Positions 54,978 to 63,832 of a stretch of DNA of 64,000 bases are shown piece by piece. The position numbers were made by a program, and so were the translations under genes. The stretch lies in the NCBI GenBank assembly GCA_002928965.1, contig PERU01000008.1:44636-108635 (forward strand). Reading direction: 5' to 3'. The stretch is from Methylomonas sp. GTDB lineage: Bacteria; Pseudomonadota; Gammaproteobacteria; Methylococcales; Methylomonadaceae. Each line of letters starts with the position of its first letter. The stretch's first letter is position 1. The notes beneath the pieces were generated by a model. It was not told the origin of the DNA and did not search any database. It saw only the letters and a list, made by a program, of their open reading frames with translations.

Positions 54978-56405
54978 ATGGACAGCAAACCTATTCCCTC
55001 TTACTTTGATGAAATGCGCCTTGATGACGGGACGGTCAGTCCTATTTATGCTGATTATGCTCATTGGTTAGCGAAATTACCGGACGGTACGCTGGATCGA
55101 AAAAGCCAGGAAGCGGAGTTGTTATTTCGTCGGCTGGGTATCACCTTTGCCGTCTATGGTGAAGCATCCGGTGGCGAACGGCTGATTCCTTTCGATATTG
55201 TGCCGCGTATTTTCGGCGCCTCTGAGTGGAGTCGCCTTGAGCAAGGTTTAAAACAACGGGTTCGGGCGCTCAACGCTTTTCTGCATGATATCTACCACGA
55301 TCAGGACATCATCAAGGCGGGCATTATCAGTGAGCAGCAAGTACTTGGGAATGAAATGTATCGGCCTGAGATGCAGGGCATCGATCTGCCGAATCAGGTC
55401 TATGCGCAAATCGCCGGCATCGATCTGGTGCGTGTGGCTGAAAACGATTTCTACGTACTTGAAGACAATCTACGCACGCCATCCGGCGTGTCCTATATGC
55501 TGGAAAACCGCAAGACCATGATGCGGCTGTTTCCGGAGTTGTTTGCCAATCATAAGGTAGAGCCTGTCGAGCATTATCCGCAATTATTACTCGATACCTT
55601 GCGGGAAGCGGCGCCCTCCAATATTCATGATCCGGTGATAGTAGTAATGACACCGGGCGCCTATAACAGCGCCTATTTTGAGCATGCCTTTCTGGCCAGC
55701 CAAATGGGTGTGGAACTGGTGGAGGGGCAGGATTTATTTGTGCATCAACAAAAAGTGTATATGCACACCACCGAAGGTCCGCAACAGGTGCATGTGATTT
55801 ACCGGCGCGTCGATGACGATTTCCTGGATCCGCTCGCGTTTCGTCCTGATTCAGCATTGGGCGTGCCGGGTTTGCTGGATGCTTACCGTAGCGGCAATGT
55901 GGCACTGGCTAACGGGGTGGGCACCGGAGTGGCTGATGACAAGGCGACCTATATTCACGTGCCGGAGATGATTCGCTTTTACTTGGGTGAAACGCCACTG
56001 TTGTCCAACGTACCGACGTGGTGCCTGAGTCAAGCGGATGATTTGAAGTATGTGCTGGCCAATTTGCCTGAATTGGTGGTGAAAGAAGTACAGGGATCGG
56101 GAGGCTATGGCATGTTAGTGGGACCGACCAGTTCCAAAGCCGAAATCGAGGCCTACCGGCAACGTATTCTGGCAGAACCTGCCAACTTTATCGCTCAGCC
56201 GACACTGGCATTATCGACCTGCCCAACCTTGGTTGATGCGGGCGTTGCGCCGCGTCATGTCGACTTACGGCCCTTTGTGCTATCCGGCAAGGAAATTCGT
56301 TTGGTGCCGGGTGGGTTGACCAGGGTGGCACTCACCGAAGGCTCGCTGGTTGTAAATTCATCGCAAGGCGGCGGCACTAAAGACACTTGGGTATTGGAGG
56401 ATTAA
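54978..56405 (+). CDS. Circularly permuted type-2 ATP-grasp protein
   Basis: A 475-residue member of the DUF404/DUF407 group. The N-terminal YFDEMRLDDGTVSPIYADYA and the central LRTPSGVSYMLENRKTMM, HVIYRRVDDDFLDP, GNVALANGVGTGVADDKA and VKEVQGSGGYGMLVGP blocks are diagnostic. ATP-grasp enzymes of this kind are predicted to ligate amino acids or peptides through acyl phosphates. The alpha-E gene starts three bases after its stop. It is the first gene of a four-gene operon with Anbu and a transglutaminase-like protein; the substrate of this pathway is not known. Confidence 0.92.
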   Translation: MDSKPIPSYFDEMRLDDGTVSPIYADYAHWLAKLPDGTLDRKSQEAELLFRRLGITFAVYGEASGGERLIPFDIVPRIFGASEWSRLEQGLKQRVRALNAFLHDIYHDQDIIKAGIISEQQVLGNEMYRPEMQGIDLPNQVYAQIAGIDLVRVAENDFYVLEDNLRTPSGVSYMLENRKTMMRLFPELFANHKVEPVEHYPQLLLDTLREAAPSNIHDPVIVVMTPGAYNSAYFEHAFLASQMGVELVEGQDLFVHQQKVYMHTTEGPQQVHVIYRRVDDDFLDPLAFRPDSALGVPGLLDAYRSGNVALANGVGTGVADDKATYIHVPEMIRFYLGETPLLSNVPTWCLSQADDLKYVLANLPELVVKEVQGSGGYGMLVGPTSSKAEIEAYRQRILAEPANFIAQPTLALSTCPTLVDAGVAPRHVDLRPFVLSGKEIRLVPGGLTRVALTEGSLVVNSSQGGGTKDTWVLED

Positions 56406-56408
56406 AAA

Positions 56409-57407
56409 ATGTTATCGCGAACTGCTGACAATTTATTTTGGATGGCGCGACACATCGAGCGTGCTGAAAACACCGCTCGCGTGCTGGATGTGGCTTATCG
56501 CTCATCACTGCTGCCGTTGGATATTGAATGTGCGGAAGCCTATTTATGGTATGCCCCGCTGAATATTACCGGCTGCGCGGAAGGCTATGAAGCCAAGTAT
56601 GGTTTGGCTCGGGCAGAGGCTGTGACCCATTTTATGGCGCTGGACCCGGATAATCCGTCCAGCATTTATAGCTGTTTGAAAATGGCCCGCGAAAATGCCC
56701 GTTCCGTGCGGGGAGCCATTACTTCGGAAATGTGGGAGGTTATCAATGCCACTTGGCTGGAGTTGAACCGCTTAAGCAAGCAAATGCATAAAGATATGCT
56801 GTCCGACTTTTGCGATTGGGTCAAAGACAGGTCGCATATGTTTCGTGGGGTAACACTGGGCACCATCCAGAAAGACGTAGCGCTCAGCTTTATCAAACTG
56901 GGCACGTTTCTGGAGCGTGCCGACAATACCGCCCGTATTCTGGATGTGAAATATCATATTTTGCTGCCCAGTGTGAACGATGTTGGTGGGGCGGCGGACT
57001 ATTATCAATGGGGCTCATTGCTTAAATCGGTCAGTGCGTTTGAAGCGTATCGAAAAATTTATCGTGATGTGATTTCGCCAGTGAGAGTGGCAGAATTATT
57101 GATTCTGCGCGACGATATGCCACGTTCGCTGCATGCCTGCATGAACGAGGTGGAAGCAGCATTGGTAGACATCAACGGTTCATCGGGAACGGAAGCGCGT
57201 CGAAAGGGCGGCGAGCTACATGCCGAGCTGCATTTTGGACGGATTGAAACTATCATGTCTCAGGGTTTGCATGAATATCTCACTCACTTTTTGGCGAATA
57301 CAGCCGTGCTGGGTGGCGAAATCCGTAAAGCCTATTTATCCCGTCGCGACCTGTTTGTGCCGAATAAACCAACAACCAGTGCATCAGTCGCTTTATTAGT
57401 GCAATAA
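56409..57407 (+). CDS. Alpha-E domain protein (DUF403)
   Basis: A 332-residue all-helical protein. It begins with the family-typical MLSRTADNLFWMARHIERAE and contains the second repeat LGTFLERADNTARILDVKYH with the same W/F..R..ERA pattern. Key conserved residues are the two ER(A/D)(E/D)N motifs. Alpha-E proteins always travel with the permuted ATP-grasp and are thought to form a complex with it; the biochemical role is unsettled. It lies tightly between the ATP-grasp and Anbu genes. Confidence 0.92.
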   Translation: MLSRTADNLFWMARHIERAENTARVLDVAYRSSLLPLDIECAEAYLWYAPLNITGCAEGYEAKYGLARAEAVTHFMALDPDNPSSIYSCLKMARENARSVRGAITSEMWEVINATWLELNRLSKQMHKDMLSDFCDWVKDRSHMFRGVTLGTIQKDVALSFIKLGTFLERADNTARILDVKYHILLPSVNDVGGAADYYQWGSLLKSVSAFEAYRKIYRDVISPVRVAELLILRDDMPRSLHACMNEVEAALVDINGSSGTEARRKGGELHAELHFGRIETIMSQGLHEYLTHFLANTAVLGGEIRKAYLSRRDLFVPNKPTTSASVALLVQ

Positions 57408-57422
57408 CCTTTTTAAAATCCC

Positions 57423-58190
57423 ATGACCTATTGCGTAGCTTTAAAATTGAATGCCGGTATGGTGTTTGCCTCCGATTCGCGAACCAATGCGGGCGTCGAT
57501 CAAATTGCCAGCTTCAAAAAAATGCGAAGCTTTGTGAAGTCTGGAGATCGCGCCATCGTAATCTTGAGTTCCGGCAATTTGTCCATTACCCAGAGCGCGG
57601 TCAATCAGCTGGAACAGCATGGCCGCGACCCGGATCGGCGGAATATCTGGAATGTACAATCGATGTTTGATGTGGCGCAGTTGCTGGGCGAAACGCTCCG
57701 TGAAGTGCGTGCTCATGATGGGCAATTCCTGGCGAAGAATAATATCGATGCCGGCGCCAATTTTCTGGTGGGCGGTCAGATACGCGACGAGCGTATGCGA
57801 CTGTTTTTAGTGTATGCCGAGGGTAATTTCATCGAAGCTAGCGAAGAAACCCCTTATTTTCAAATCGGCGAAACCAAATATGGCAAGCCTATTATCGACC
57901 GGGTGATCAGTCTCGACACCCCCTTGTGCGATGCGGTGAAATGTTTGATGGTTTCGTTTGACTCCACCATGCGCAGTAACCTGTCGGTCGGTTTGCCTAT
58001 TGATATGGCCTGCTATACGCCCGATGCACTCCGCCTGGATATGCAGCAACACATTACCCAAAACGACGCGTACTTTTCGCAGATCAGCAACCGCTGGTGC
58101 GAGGGCTTACGTGGCGTGTTCGCCTCCTTACCCAATCCGGACTGGTTGGGAGATTATGAATCTCCAGGCCAGTTACCCCCGTCGAATTGA
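57423..58190 (+). CDS. anbu: Anbu (bacterial proteasome-like protease subunit)
   Basis: A 255-residue Ntn hydrolase of the proteasome beta/HslV superfamily. The start MTYCVAL exposes Thr2 as nucleophile after removal of Met. The supporting residues fit: Asp in FASDSRTNAG near residue 19 and Lys in SFKKMRSF near residue 33. FLVGGQI and GKPIIDRVI blocks are typical of Anbu. Known Anbu proteins form open helical rings with no ATPase partner found. Here, as in other genomes, it is embedded with ATP-grasp, alpha-E and transglutaminase genes, which suggests that it processes the product of these enzymes. Confidence 0.93.
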   Translation: MTYCVALKLNAGMVFASDSRTNAGVDQIASFKKMRSFVKSGDRAIVILSSGNLSITQSAVNQLEQHGRDPDRRNIWNVQSMFDVAQLLGETLREVRAHDGQFLAKNNIDAGANFLVGGQIRDERMRLFLVYAEGNFIEASEETPYFQIGETKYGKPIIDRVISLDTPLCDAVKCLMVSFDSTMRSNLSVGLPIDMACYTPDALRLDMQQHITQNDAYFSQISNRWCEGLRGVFASLPNPDWLGDYESPGQLPPSN

Positions 58191-58215
58191 CTCACTCAGC
58201 AAGGCGTTGAACCCC

Positions 58216-61200
58216 ATGACCATTCGAGTTGCGTTGCATCATCAATCCCATTATGTGTTTGACAGACCGGTTGTCGCCTCTCCGCACGAGATCAGACTTC
58301 GTCCGGCTTCACATTGCCGTACACCGGTGACCAGCTATTCTTTACAGGTCAAACCTGCCAAGCATTTCATTCATTGGCAACAAGATGCTTACGGCAATTT
58401 CGTTGCCCGCATCACTTTTCCGGAACCGACCAAATTTATCGATATCAATGTCGACCTTTTGGCTGATTTGACCGTGATCAACCCGTTCGACTTTTTTGTC
58501 GAAGACTGGGCCGAACATTATCCCTTTACCTATCCCGATAGTTTAAAACTGGAATTGGCACCGTTTCTGGCGATTGAACCCGCCACGCCAGTTTTGAAAA
58601 ACTGGCTGGCAGTGTTTCGTAAGGATATTCCGGAGACCATTAGCAGCACCAACTTTTTGGTGGCTTTGAATCAAAAGGTGCAGCAACACGTCAGCTATTT
58701 GATTCGGCTGGAGCCGGGCGTACAAAGCGTCGAGGAAACTCTAACCAACAAATCCGGCTCCTGTCGCGATAGCGCTTGGTTATTGGTCCAGTTGTTACGC
58801 CAATTGGGGATTGCGGCGCGGTTTGTGTCGGGTTATCTGATTCAACTGTCGGCAGATGAAAAGCCCTTGGATGGTCCCGCTGGACCGAGCGAGGATTTCA
58901 CTGATTTGCATGCCTGGTGCGAGGTGTATATTCCGGGTGCCGGTTGGGTAGGGCTGGATGCCACCTCCGGACTGCTGGCGGGTGAAGGGCATATTCCGCT
59001 GGCGGTCAGCGCATTTCCTACCTCTGCCGCGCCGGTGATCGGCATGACCGGGTTTTGCGAAGCCTCGTTGGATGTGGTGATGAAAGTTACCCGGGTGCAT
59101 GAGGATCCGCGCGTGACCAAGCCGTATACGGATACACAGTGGCAAACCATTTACGAATTGGGGCAGGTCATTGATGCGCAATTGCAAGCCGGCGATGTGC
59201 GGCTGACGCAAGGCGGCGAACCCACGTTTGTTTCGGTCGATAACATGGACGGGGCCGAGTGGATGATTGCTGCTTTGGGCGAGGAAAAATGGCAGCTGTC
59301 ACAGCAATTATTGCAGCGTATGCAAGCCATTTTCGCGCCTAACGGTGTGCTGCACTTTGCCCAAGGTAAGTGGTATCCCGGTGAAGCCTTACCGCGCTGG
59401 GCATTAAATTTATATTGGCGCACGGACGGCAAAACCGTCTGGCACGATCAAAGCCTGCTGGCGCAACAGTCATCGCCGAATACCGCCAAAGCGCTAAAAG
59501 GTTTTGCAGAGCAACTGGCGCAAAACCTCGGACTGAACCCAGCCTACCTGCTACCCGCTTACGAAGACCCCTGGCGGGCGCTGGATGAAGAGAGCCGTCT
59601 GCCCACCAATATTGATCCGCACAAAGTGGATTTGAAAGACAGCGCCGAACGCAACAGTCTGGCCAAGCAATTACGGAATGGTCTGGCATCCGTCGTGGGT
59701 TACGTGTTGCCGTTAAAAGCCTTTGAAGGCACTGATATTGCCTGGGAATCCAGCCGCTGGCCGTTGAAGCATGAGCGTTTGTATTTGTTGCCCGGCAGTT
59801 CACCGCTGGGTTTGCGTTTACCGTTAAACAGTCTGCCTTGGGTGGCACCGGAAGATTTTGAACTGGAATTGCCGCTCGACCCTTTTAGTGAGCGGTCGCC
59901 ATTGCCCGATGCCGTCAGGCCCAAAATTGGCGGCGTCAAGCCGGAAGCTATCAACGAACAGCCGTCGCCGAAACAGGTGATTCACACCGCATTGGCAATG
60001 GAAGTCCGTGAAGGTATTTTGCATATTTTCATGCCACCGTTGAATACGCTGGAAGCTTGGCTGGCCTTGCTGGCAGCGATTGAAACCAGCGCCGCCAAGT
60101 TAAAGCAACCCATCCGGTTAGAAGGTTATCCGCCGCCGCGCGATCCCCGTTTGCTATCGTTATCGATTACCCCTGATCCCGGCGTCATCGAGGTCAACAT
60201 TCATCCTGCCGCCAATTGGACGGCATTGGAATCGCAGACCCGGCAACTGTATGAAGCCGCCAAACAAACCCGACTGGCAACCGAAAAATTCATGCTGGAT
60301 GGCCGGCATACCGGCACCGGTGGCGGCAATCACATTACCTTGGGCGGCTGTACCCCGGCTGATAGTCCGTTTTTAAGACGACCGGATTTATTGAAAAGCT
60401 TTATCACTTACTGGCAACAGCATCCTGCGTTGTCGTATCTGTTCTCGGGGCAGTTCATCGGGCCGACCAGTCAGGCGCCGCGTGTCGATGAAGCGCGTGA
60501 TGATAATTTATACGAACTGGAAATCGCTTTCCAGCAACTGCAGTCCATTTTACCGATTGGCCAGGAATGCGCGCAGCCCTGGCTGGTTGACAGATTATTA
60601 CGCAATCTGCTGGTCGATTTGACTGGCAATACCCACCGAACCGAGTTTTGCATCGACAAGCTGTATTCACCGGATTCAGCTACAGGCCGTTTGGGTCTGT
60701 TGGAGTTACGGGCTTTTGAAATGCCACCGCACTATCAGATGAGCATGCTGCAATCGTTGTTGATACGGGCCTTGGTGGCTCGCTTCTGGCAAACTCCATA
60801 TCAAGGCACACTGGTGCATTGGGATACGGCTTTGCATGACAGATTCATGTTGCCGCATTTCATTGAACAGGATATGCGCGACATTATTCAGGATTTACGT
60901 CATGCCGGTTATGCCTTTGATGATGTATGGTTTGCGCCGTTTCTGGAGTTTAGGTTTCCACATTACGGCAGCGTCGAGTATCAAGGCTTACAGCTTGAAT
61001 TACGCCAAGCCATCGAGCCTTGGCATGTGTTAGGCGAAGAGGTGAGTGGTTCCGGAACGGCCCGCTATGTGGATTCTGCAGTAGAACGCTTGCAAGTCAA
61101 AGTCACTGGCATGATAGGCGGACGCCACCAACTGGCCTGTAATGGGCGCTTGGTGCCATTGCATCCGACCGGTGTGCCGGGTGAATATGTTGCCGGTGTG

Positions 61201-61500
61201 CGTTTCAAAGCCTGGGCGCCGCCGTCTGCCTTGCATCCTACTATCGGCATCCATGGCCCATTGGTATTTGATTTGCTGGATAGCTGGAATGACCGTTCGA
61301 TAGGCGGTTGCACTTATCACGTCAGTCATCCCGGTGGCCGCAACTACGACACCTTTCCGGTCAATGCCAACGAAGCCGAAGCCCGTCGTCGGGCAAGGTT
61401 CTGGAATCACGGTCATAGTCCAGGAAGTATGCTGGTCAAAGCGGAAGCGGTTAACCCGCGCTTTCCGATGACCCTGGATTTACGTTGGTCGCCAATTTGA
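58216..61500 (+). CDS. Transglutaminase-like protein with DUF2126
   Basis: A 1094-residue protein. The N-terminal domain (Bact_transglu_N, MTIRVALHHQSHYVFDRPVV) precedes a transglutaminase core with Cys in KSGSCRDSAWLL, His in DLHAWCEVYIPG and Asp in VGLDATSG. The long C-terminal DUF2126 region starts near RLTQGGEPTFVS and includes GTGGGNHITLGG and RTEFCIDKLYSPDSATGRLG, which hint at a glutamate-cysteine-ligase-like fold. The ATG at 58216 is used; the upstream frame overlaps Anbu. It ends the four-gene operon and may form amide bonds in, or cleave them from, a peptide made by the ATP-grasp enzyme. Confidence 0.92.
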   Translation: MTIRVALHHQSHYVFDRPVVASPHEIRLRPASHCRTPVTSYSLQVKPAKHFIHWQQDAYGNFVARITFPEPTKFIDINVDLLADLTVINPFDFFVEDWAEHYPFTYPDSLKLELAPFLAIEPATPVLKNWLAVFRKDIPETISSTNFLVALNQKVQQHVSYLIRLEPGVQSVEETLTNKSGSCRDSAWLLVQLLRQLGIAARFVSGYLIQLSADEKPLDGPAGPSEDFTDLHAWCEVYIPGAGWVGLDATSGLLAGEGHIPLAVSAFPTSAAPVIGMTGFCEASLDVVMKVTRVHEDPRVTKPYTDTQWQTIYELGQVIDAQLQAGDVRLTQGGEPTFVSVDNMDGAEWMIAALGEEKWQLSQQLLQRMQAIFAPNGVLHFAQGKWYPGEALPRWALNLYWRTDGKTVWHDQSLLAQQSSPNTAKALKGFAEQLAQNLGLNPAYLLPAYEDPWRALDEESRLPTNIDPHKVDLKDSAERNSLAKQLRNGLASVVGYVLPLKAFEGTDIAWESSRWPLKHERLYLLPGSSPLGLRLPLNSLPWVAPEDFELELPLDPFSERSPLPDAVRPKIGGVKPEAINEQPSPKQVIHTALAMEVREGILHIFMPPLNTLEAWLALLAAIETSAAKLKQPIRLEGYPPPRDPRLLSLSITPDPGVIEVNIHPAANWTALESQTRQLYEAAKQTRLATEKFMLDGRHTGTGGGNHITLGGCTPADSPFLRRPDLLKSFITYWQQHPALSYLFSGQFIGPTSQAPRVDEARDDNLYELEIAFQQLQSILPIGQECAQPWLVDRLLRNLLVDLTGNTHRTEFCIDKLYSPDSATGRLGLLELRAFEMPPHYQMSMLQSLLIRALVARFWQTPYQGTLVHWDTALHDRFMLPHFIEQDMRDIIQDLRHAGYAFDDVWFAPFLEFRFPHYGSVEYQGLQLELRQAIEPWHVLGEEVSGSGTARYVDSAVERLQVKVTGMIGGRHQLACNGRLVPLHPTGVPGEYVAGVRFKAWAPPSALHPTIGIHGPLVFDLLDSWNDRSIGGCTYHVSHPGGRNYDTFPVNANEAEARRRARFWNHGHSPGSMLVKAEAVNPRFPMTLDLRWSPI

Positions 61501-61790
61501 CCAACGCATCATTATTAACCCGGCCCTAGGACAGGCTCGTTGTTATACCTTTCACAGTTCAAATTTCGTCGCATCTGTTCCCTCGCCCTTCGGAGGCTGT
61601 CGTAAAAGCCCCTCTCCTCGCGGGAGAGGGCAGGGGTGATGAAATCAAAAAACCGAAATTTGAAGTACGATGACCATATTACTGGTCTTCCGTTGGGCTT
61701 CGACAGGCTCAGTAACCACTGAGCGTATAGGCGAAGGGTATCAAGGGCTGAATACATGACACTTTTCATATCTTTTTTTTCCGCTCAAGC
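61501..61790. other. Intergenic stretch with common hairpin repeats
   Basis: About 290 bases. CCTCTCC (61611-61617) and GGAGAGG (61623-61629) form a hairpin of the widespread 'cctctcc..ggagagg' intergenic type. A second, CTTCG..CGAAG segment with CAGGCTCAGT/CCACTGAGC (61697-61736) is another widely dispersed repeat. No gene was recognised. Confidence 0.55.
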
Positions 61791-62216
61791 ATGATTGCAC
61801 CAGAAGACTTAACCAATGTTTCCCTTGCTATTCGAGATGCCGTTGCGCCAGTATTTTTAATCACCGGTATCGGCTCGCTGATGGGGGTGATGACCAATCG
61901 GCTGGGTAGGGCGGTTGACCGGTTCCGGCCCTTGAAAGATATGTCCAAAGAGTTTATCAGTTCGCCATTGGCGGTCGAGATGGATACCATTGCCTCAAGA
62001 ATCCGCTGGATGCGCCGTTCCATCACCTTGTGTACATTGTCAGCATTGTCGGTATGCCTGTCGATTGCGGTTATGTTTATATCCGAAGCATTCGTCATGC
62101 AATTAACTCAGGCTGTAGCGATTTTATTCATTGGTGCCATGGTGGCGTTGACACTGGGTTTACTGTGTTTTCTTAGAGAAGTGCTGCTGGCCACCAAGGA
62201 AGTATTGGATTCCTGA
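61791..62216 (+). CDS. DUF2721 membrane protein
   Basis: A 141-residue inner-membrane protein that fits DUF2721. It begins with ISLAIRDAVAPVFLITGIGSLMGVMTNRL-like sequence (VSLAIRDAVAPVFLITGIG), followed by the conserved NRLGRAVDRFR. Two more hydrophobic segments follow (ITLCTLSALSVCLSIAVMFI and AVAILFIGAMVALTLGLLCFL). The function of the family is unknown. The gene stands alone. Confidence 0.85.
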   Translation: MIAPEDLTNVSLAIRDAVAPVFLITGIGSLMGVMTNRLGRAVDRFRPLKDMSKEFISSPLAVEMDTIASRIRWMRRSITLCTLSALSVCLSIAVMFISEAFVMQLTQAVAILFIGAMVALTLGLLCFLREVLLATKEVLDS

Positions 62217-62810
62217 TGTATCCCAAAAGCAGTAATACAGTCAGCAAACCGTCAATAGCGACTTAAATTGCCTGTGGTTGTCATTATCGGGTGTGTAGGT
62301 TTTGAGCCGATTCAACCTAGGAGCCTGTCCGAGAATAGAGAACCTGCTGCGGAAAAGCCCTTTTGGCCAGATTTCCCGCTCATTTTCGTTAAATAGCACC
62401 ACTATTCGCCTCAAATGATCAACAAATCTGACTCAAAATGGTTTTCCCTCGCGACGATTCCTATTCTCGGACAAGCTCCTAGCGAAGTGACTCTGGCTCT
62501 AGCAACCCGAGTGGGGCTGGAATACCCCTCATTTGGGAGGGGAGGATTTCAATAGCGATGGATTGATCAAGTCATTCGGATCTGCTGTTTTTTTCAGCGT
62601 TCCCTCAAAACCGTGTGACAACGAAGTAAAAGGACGACTTTCAGCAGACAGGCTGATGGTCGTGATACTCTCCCACCTGAAGATTCCCGAAAAACCGGGT
62701 TCACTTCCCGCCAAGCGCCTCTTCGGCCTGCATTTCTCTTCTTATGAATGGTCGTGCCCGTTCGATCAGAACCTTCCTGACGCACAATCCATTCACGAGA
62801 TGCATCATTT
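62217..62810. other. Intergenic stretch containing a MITE-like element
   Basis: About 590 bases. The left part holds the 166-bp element at 62317-62482. The remainder (62483-62810) has short open frames on both strands (for example 62533-62883 and 62529-62714) that look coding-like in neither codon pattern nor family. It may be decayed DNA from a longer mobile element. Confidence 0.5.
62317..62482 (+). mobile_element. MITE-like element, 166 bp
   Basis: The ends AGGAGCCTGTCCGAGAATAG (62319-62338) and the reverse complement of 62461-62480 (AGGAGCTTGTCCGAGAATAG) are inverted repeats with one mismatch. Both ends are flanked by CTAG, which may be a target duplication or part of the repeat. There is no coding capacity. 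A fragment of the same element lies at 37012-37066, which shows that it has been mobile. Its parent transposase is not in the window. Confidence 0.8.
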
Positions 62811-63470
62811 ATGCTCGGCTACCACCTCAAGTACGAAACCGTTAACATTAGCGGCGAGGATTACCACATCCGTTCGCTGCTGAATCTTCAGCAATATGCC
62901 GATCCGTTTGGAGAAGCCGAATCGGTAGGCATATCATCGACAAACTGGTCCCTGTTCGGGAAAATTTGGCCATCGGCGCGCGTGTTGGCGCTGGCCATGC
63001 ATAGCTTTGATGTCGCAGGAAAACGCATTCTGGAAATTGGAGCAGGCTTGGCCTTATCCAGTTTGGTTATCCATCGCCGCGCCGGTGATATTACCGTCAG
63101 TGATTGGCACCCTTTGAGTCGCAGCTTTCTGGTCGACAATCTGTTGTTAAATCACATGTCGCCATTGAAATACCAATCGGCCAACTGGGCGACCTTGAAC
63201 CCTGCATTAGGCGAATTTGATTTAATCATCGGTAGCGACGTACTGTATGAACGGCAACACCCCGCGCAAATCGCCGGTTTTCTGCATAGACATGCCGCGC
63301 AAAATGCCCAAATTATCATCGTCGACCCCGATCGCGGCAATCGAGTAGAATTTTGCCGAGCCATGGCTGGTCTGGGTTATGGGTACCAAACCCAACCGGC
63401 AGCACGCTTTTTGGAAAACGGCGATCCGTATAAAGGGCGGTTTTTGACCTTTCACCAAGGGCAAGGGTAA
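62811..63470 (+). CDS. Class I SAM-dependent methyltransferase (METTL21-like)
   Basis: A 219-residue methyltransferase. Motif I is KRILEIGAGLALSSLVI near residue 70, motif II is DITVSDWHP, and the DLIIGSDVLYE motif near residue 145 matches the (D/N)xx(Y/F) active-site region of family-16 protein lysine methyltransferases. The C-terminal VDPDRGNRVEFCRAM is the usual end of this group. Substrate is unknown; family members modify proteins. No obvious ribosome binding site precedes the ATG at 62811. Confidence 0.88.
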   Translation: MLGYHLKYETVNISGEDYHIRSLLNLQQYADPFGEAESVGISSTNWSLFGKIWPSARVLALAMHSFDVAGKRILEIGAGLALSSLVIHRRAGDITVSDWHPLSRSFLVDNLLLNHMSPLKYQSANWATLNPALGEFDLIIGSDVLYERQHPAQIAGFLHRHAAQNAQIIIVDPDRGNRVEFCRAMAGLGYGYQTQPAARFLENGDPYKGRFLTFHQGQG

Positions 63471-63512
63471 AACTGTCTGTGGGAAAGCTGCCTCAAACAC
63501 TCCAGAGTCCTA

Positions 63513-63832
63513 TTAATCCCCACCAATCTGAATAATCTGATTCAAGCGTTCATAAACTTGATCAACTAGATTGTCTGGCAGCGATTCTGCGGATGCGGTT
63601 TGCGTTTACCCAAGCGCCTGTCGAAAGATTTAGGCTGATGGCAGAGCACAGAACGGGTTTGCTCTGCTTTACGAGCACCGGCTTTGCCCACAGCAACCGC
63701 AAACGGGTTGGCATGGTAAGCGCCTGTCGTCATCGGCAAACCAATGACCAGAGCGGTTGTTTCATTGACAATGGCATAACAAACAACGCCGCTTGAGGGG
63801 CATCGCAACAAAAAATCAGATTCCCCCGTCAA
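63513..63832 (-). pseudogene. Decayed MazF/PemK-family toxin gene
   Basis: The minus-strand frame reads ALVIGLPMTTGAY, NPFAVAVG and SVLCHQPKSFDRR, which are core MazF blocks (the last includes the conserved QP/QxxS..D.R region). The N-terminal part with the usual GHE...RP motif is absent. Upstream codons reach a stop after 18 codons with no match. Near the C-terminus a one-base shift occurs: the frame ends at CQTI, while the next frame continues ESLPDNLVDQVYERLNQII, the expected MazF end, up to the stop at 63513. No antitoxin gene is visible. This is a dead remnant of a toxin-antitoxin pair. Confidence 0.65.

Noticed and set aside
57958..58215. N-terminal extension of the transglutaminase-like gene
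   Set aside because: It overlaps the end of Anbu in another frame and reads as random sequence; the family start is the ATG at 58216.
61766..62098. Minus-strand frame of 110 codons over DUF2721
   Set aside because: The plus-strand frame matches a known family with membrane segments; the antisense frame does not.
62533..62883. Plus-strand frame of 116 codons
   Set aside because: It overlaps the methyltransferase start in another frame, and a competing minus-strand frame covers the same bases; no domain was seen.
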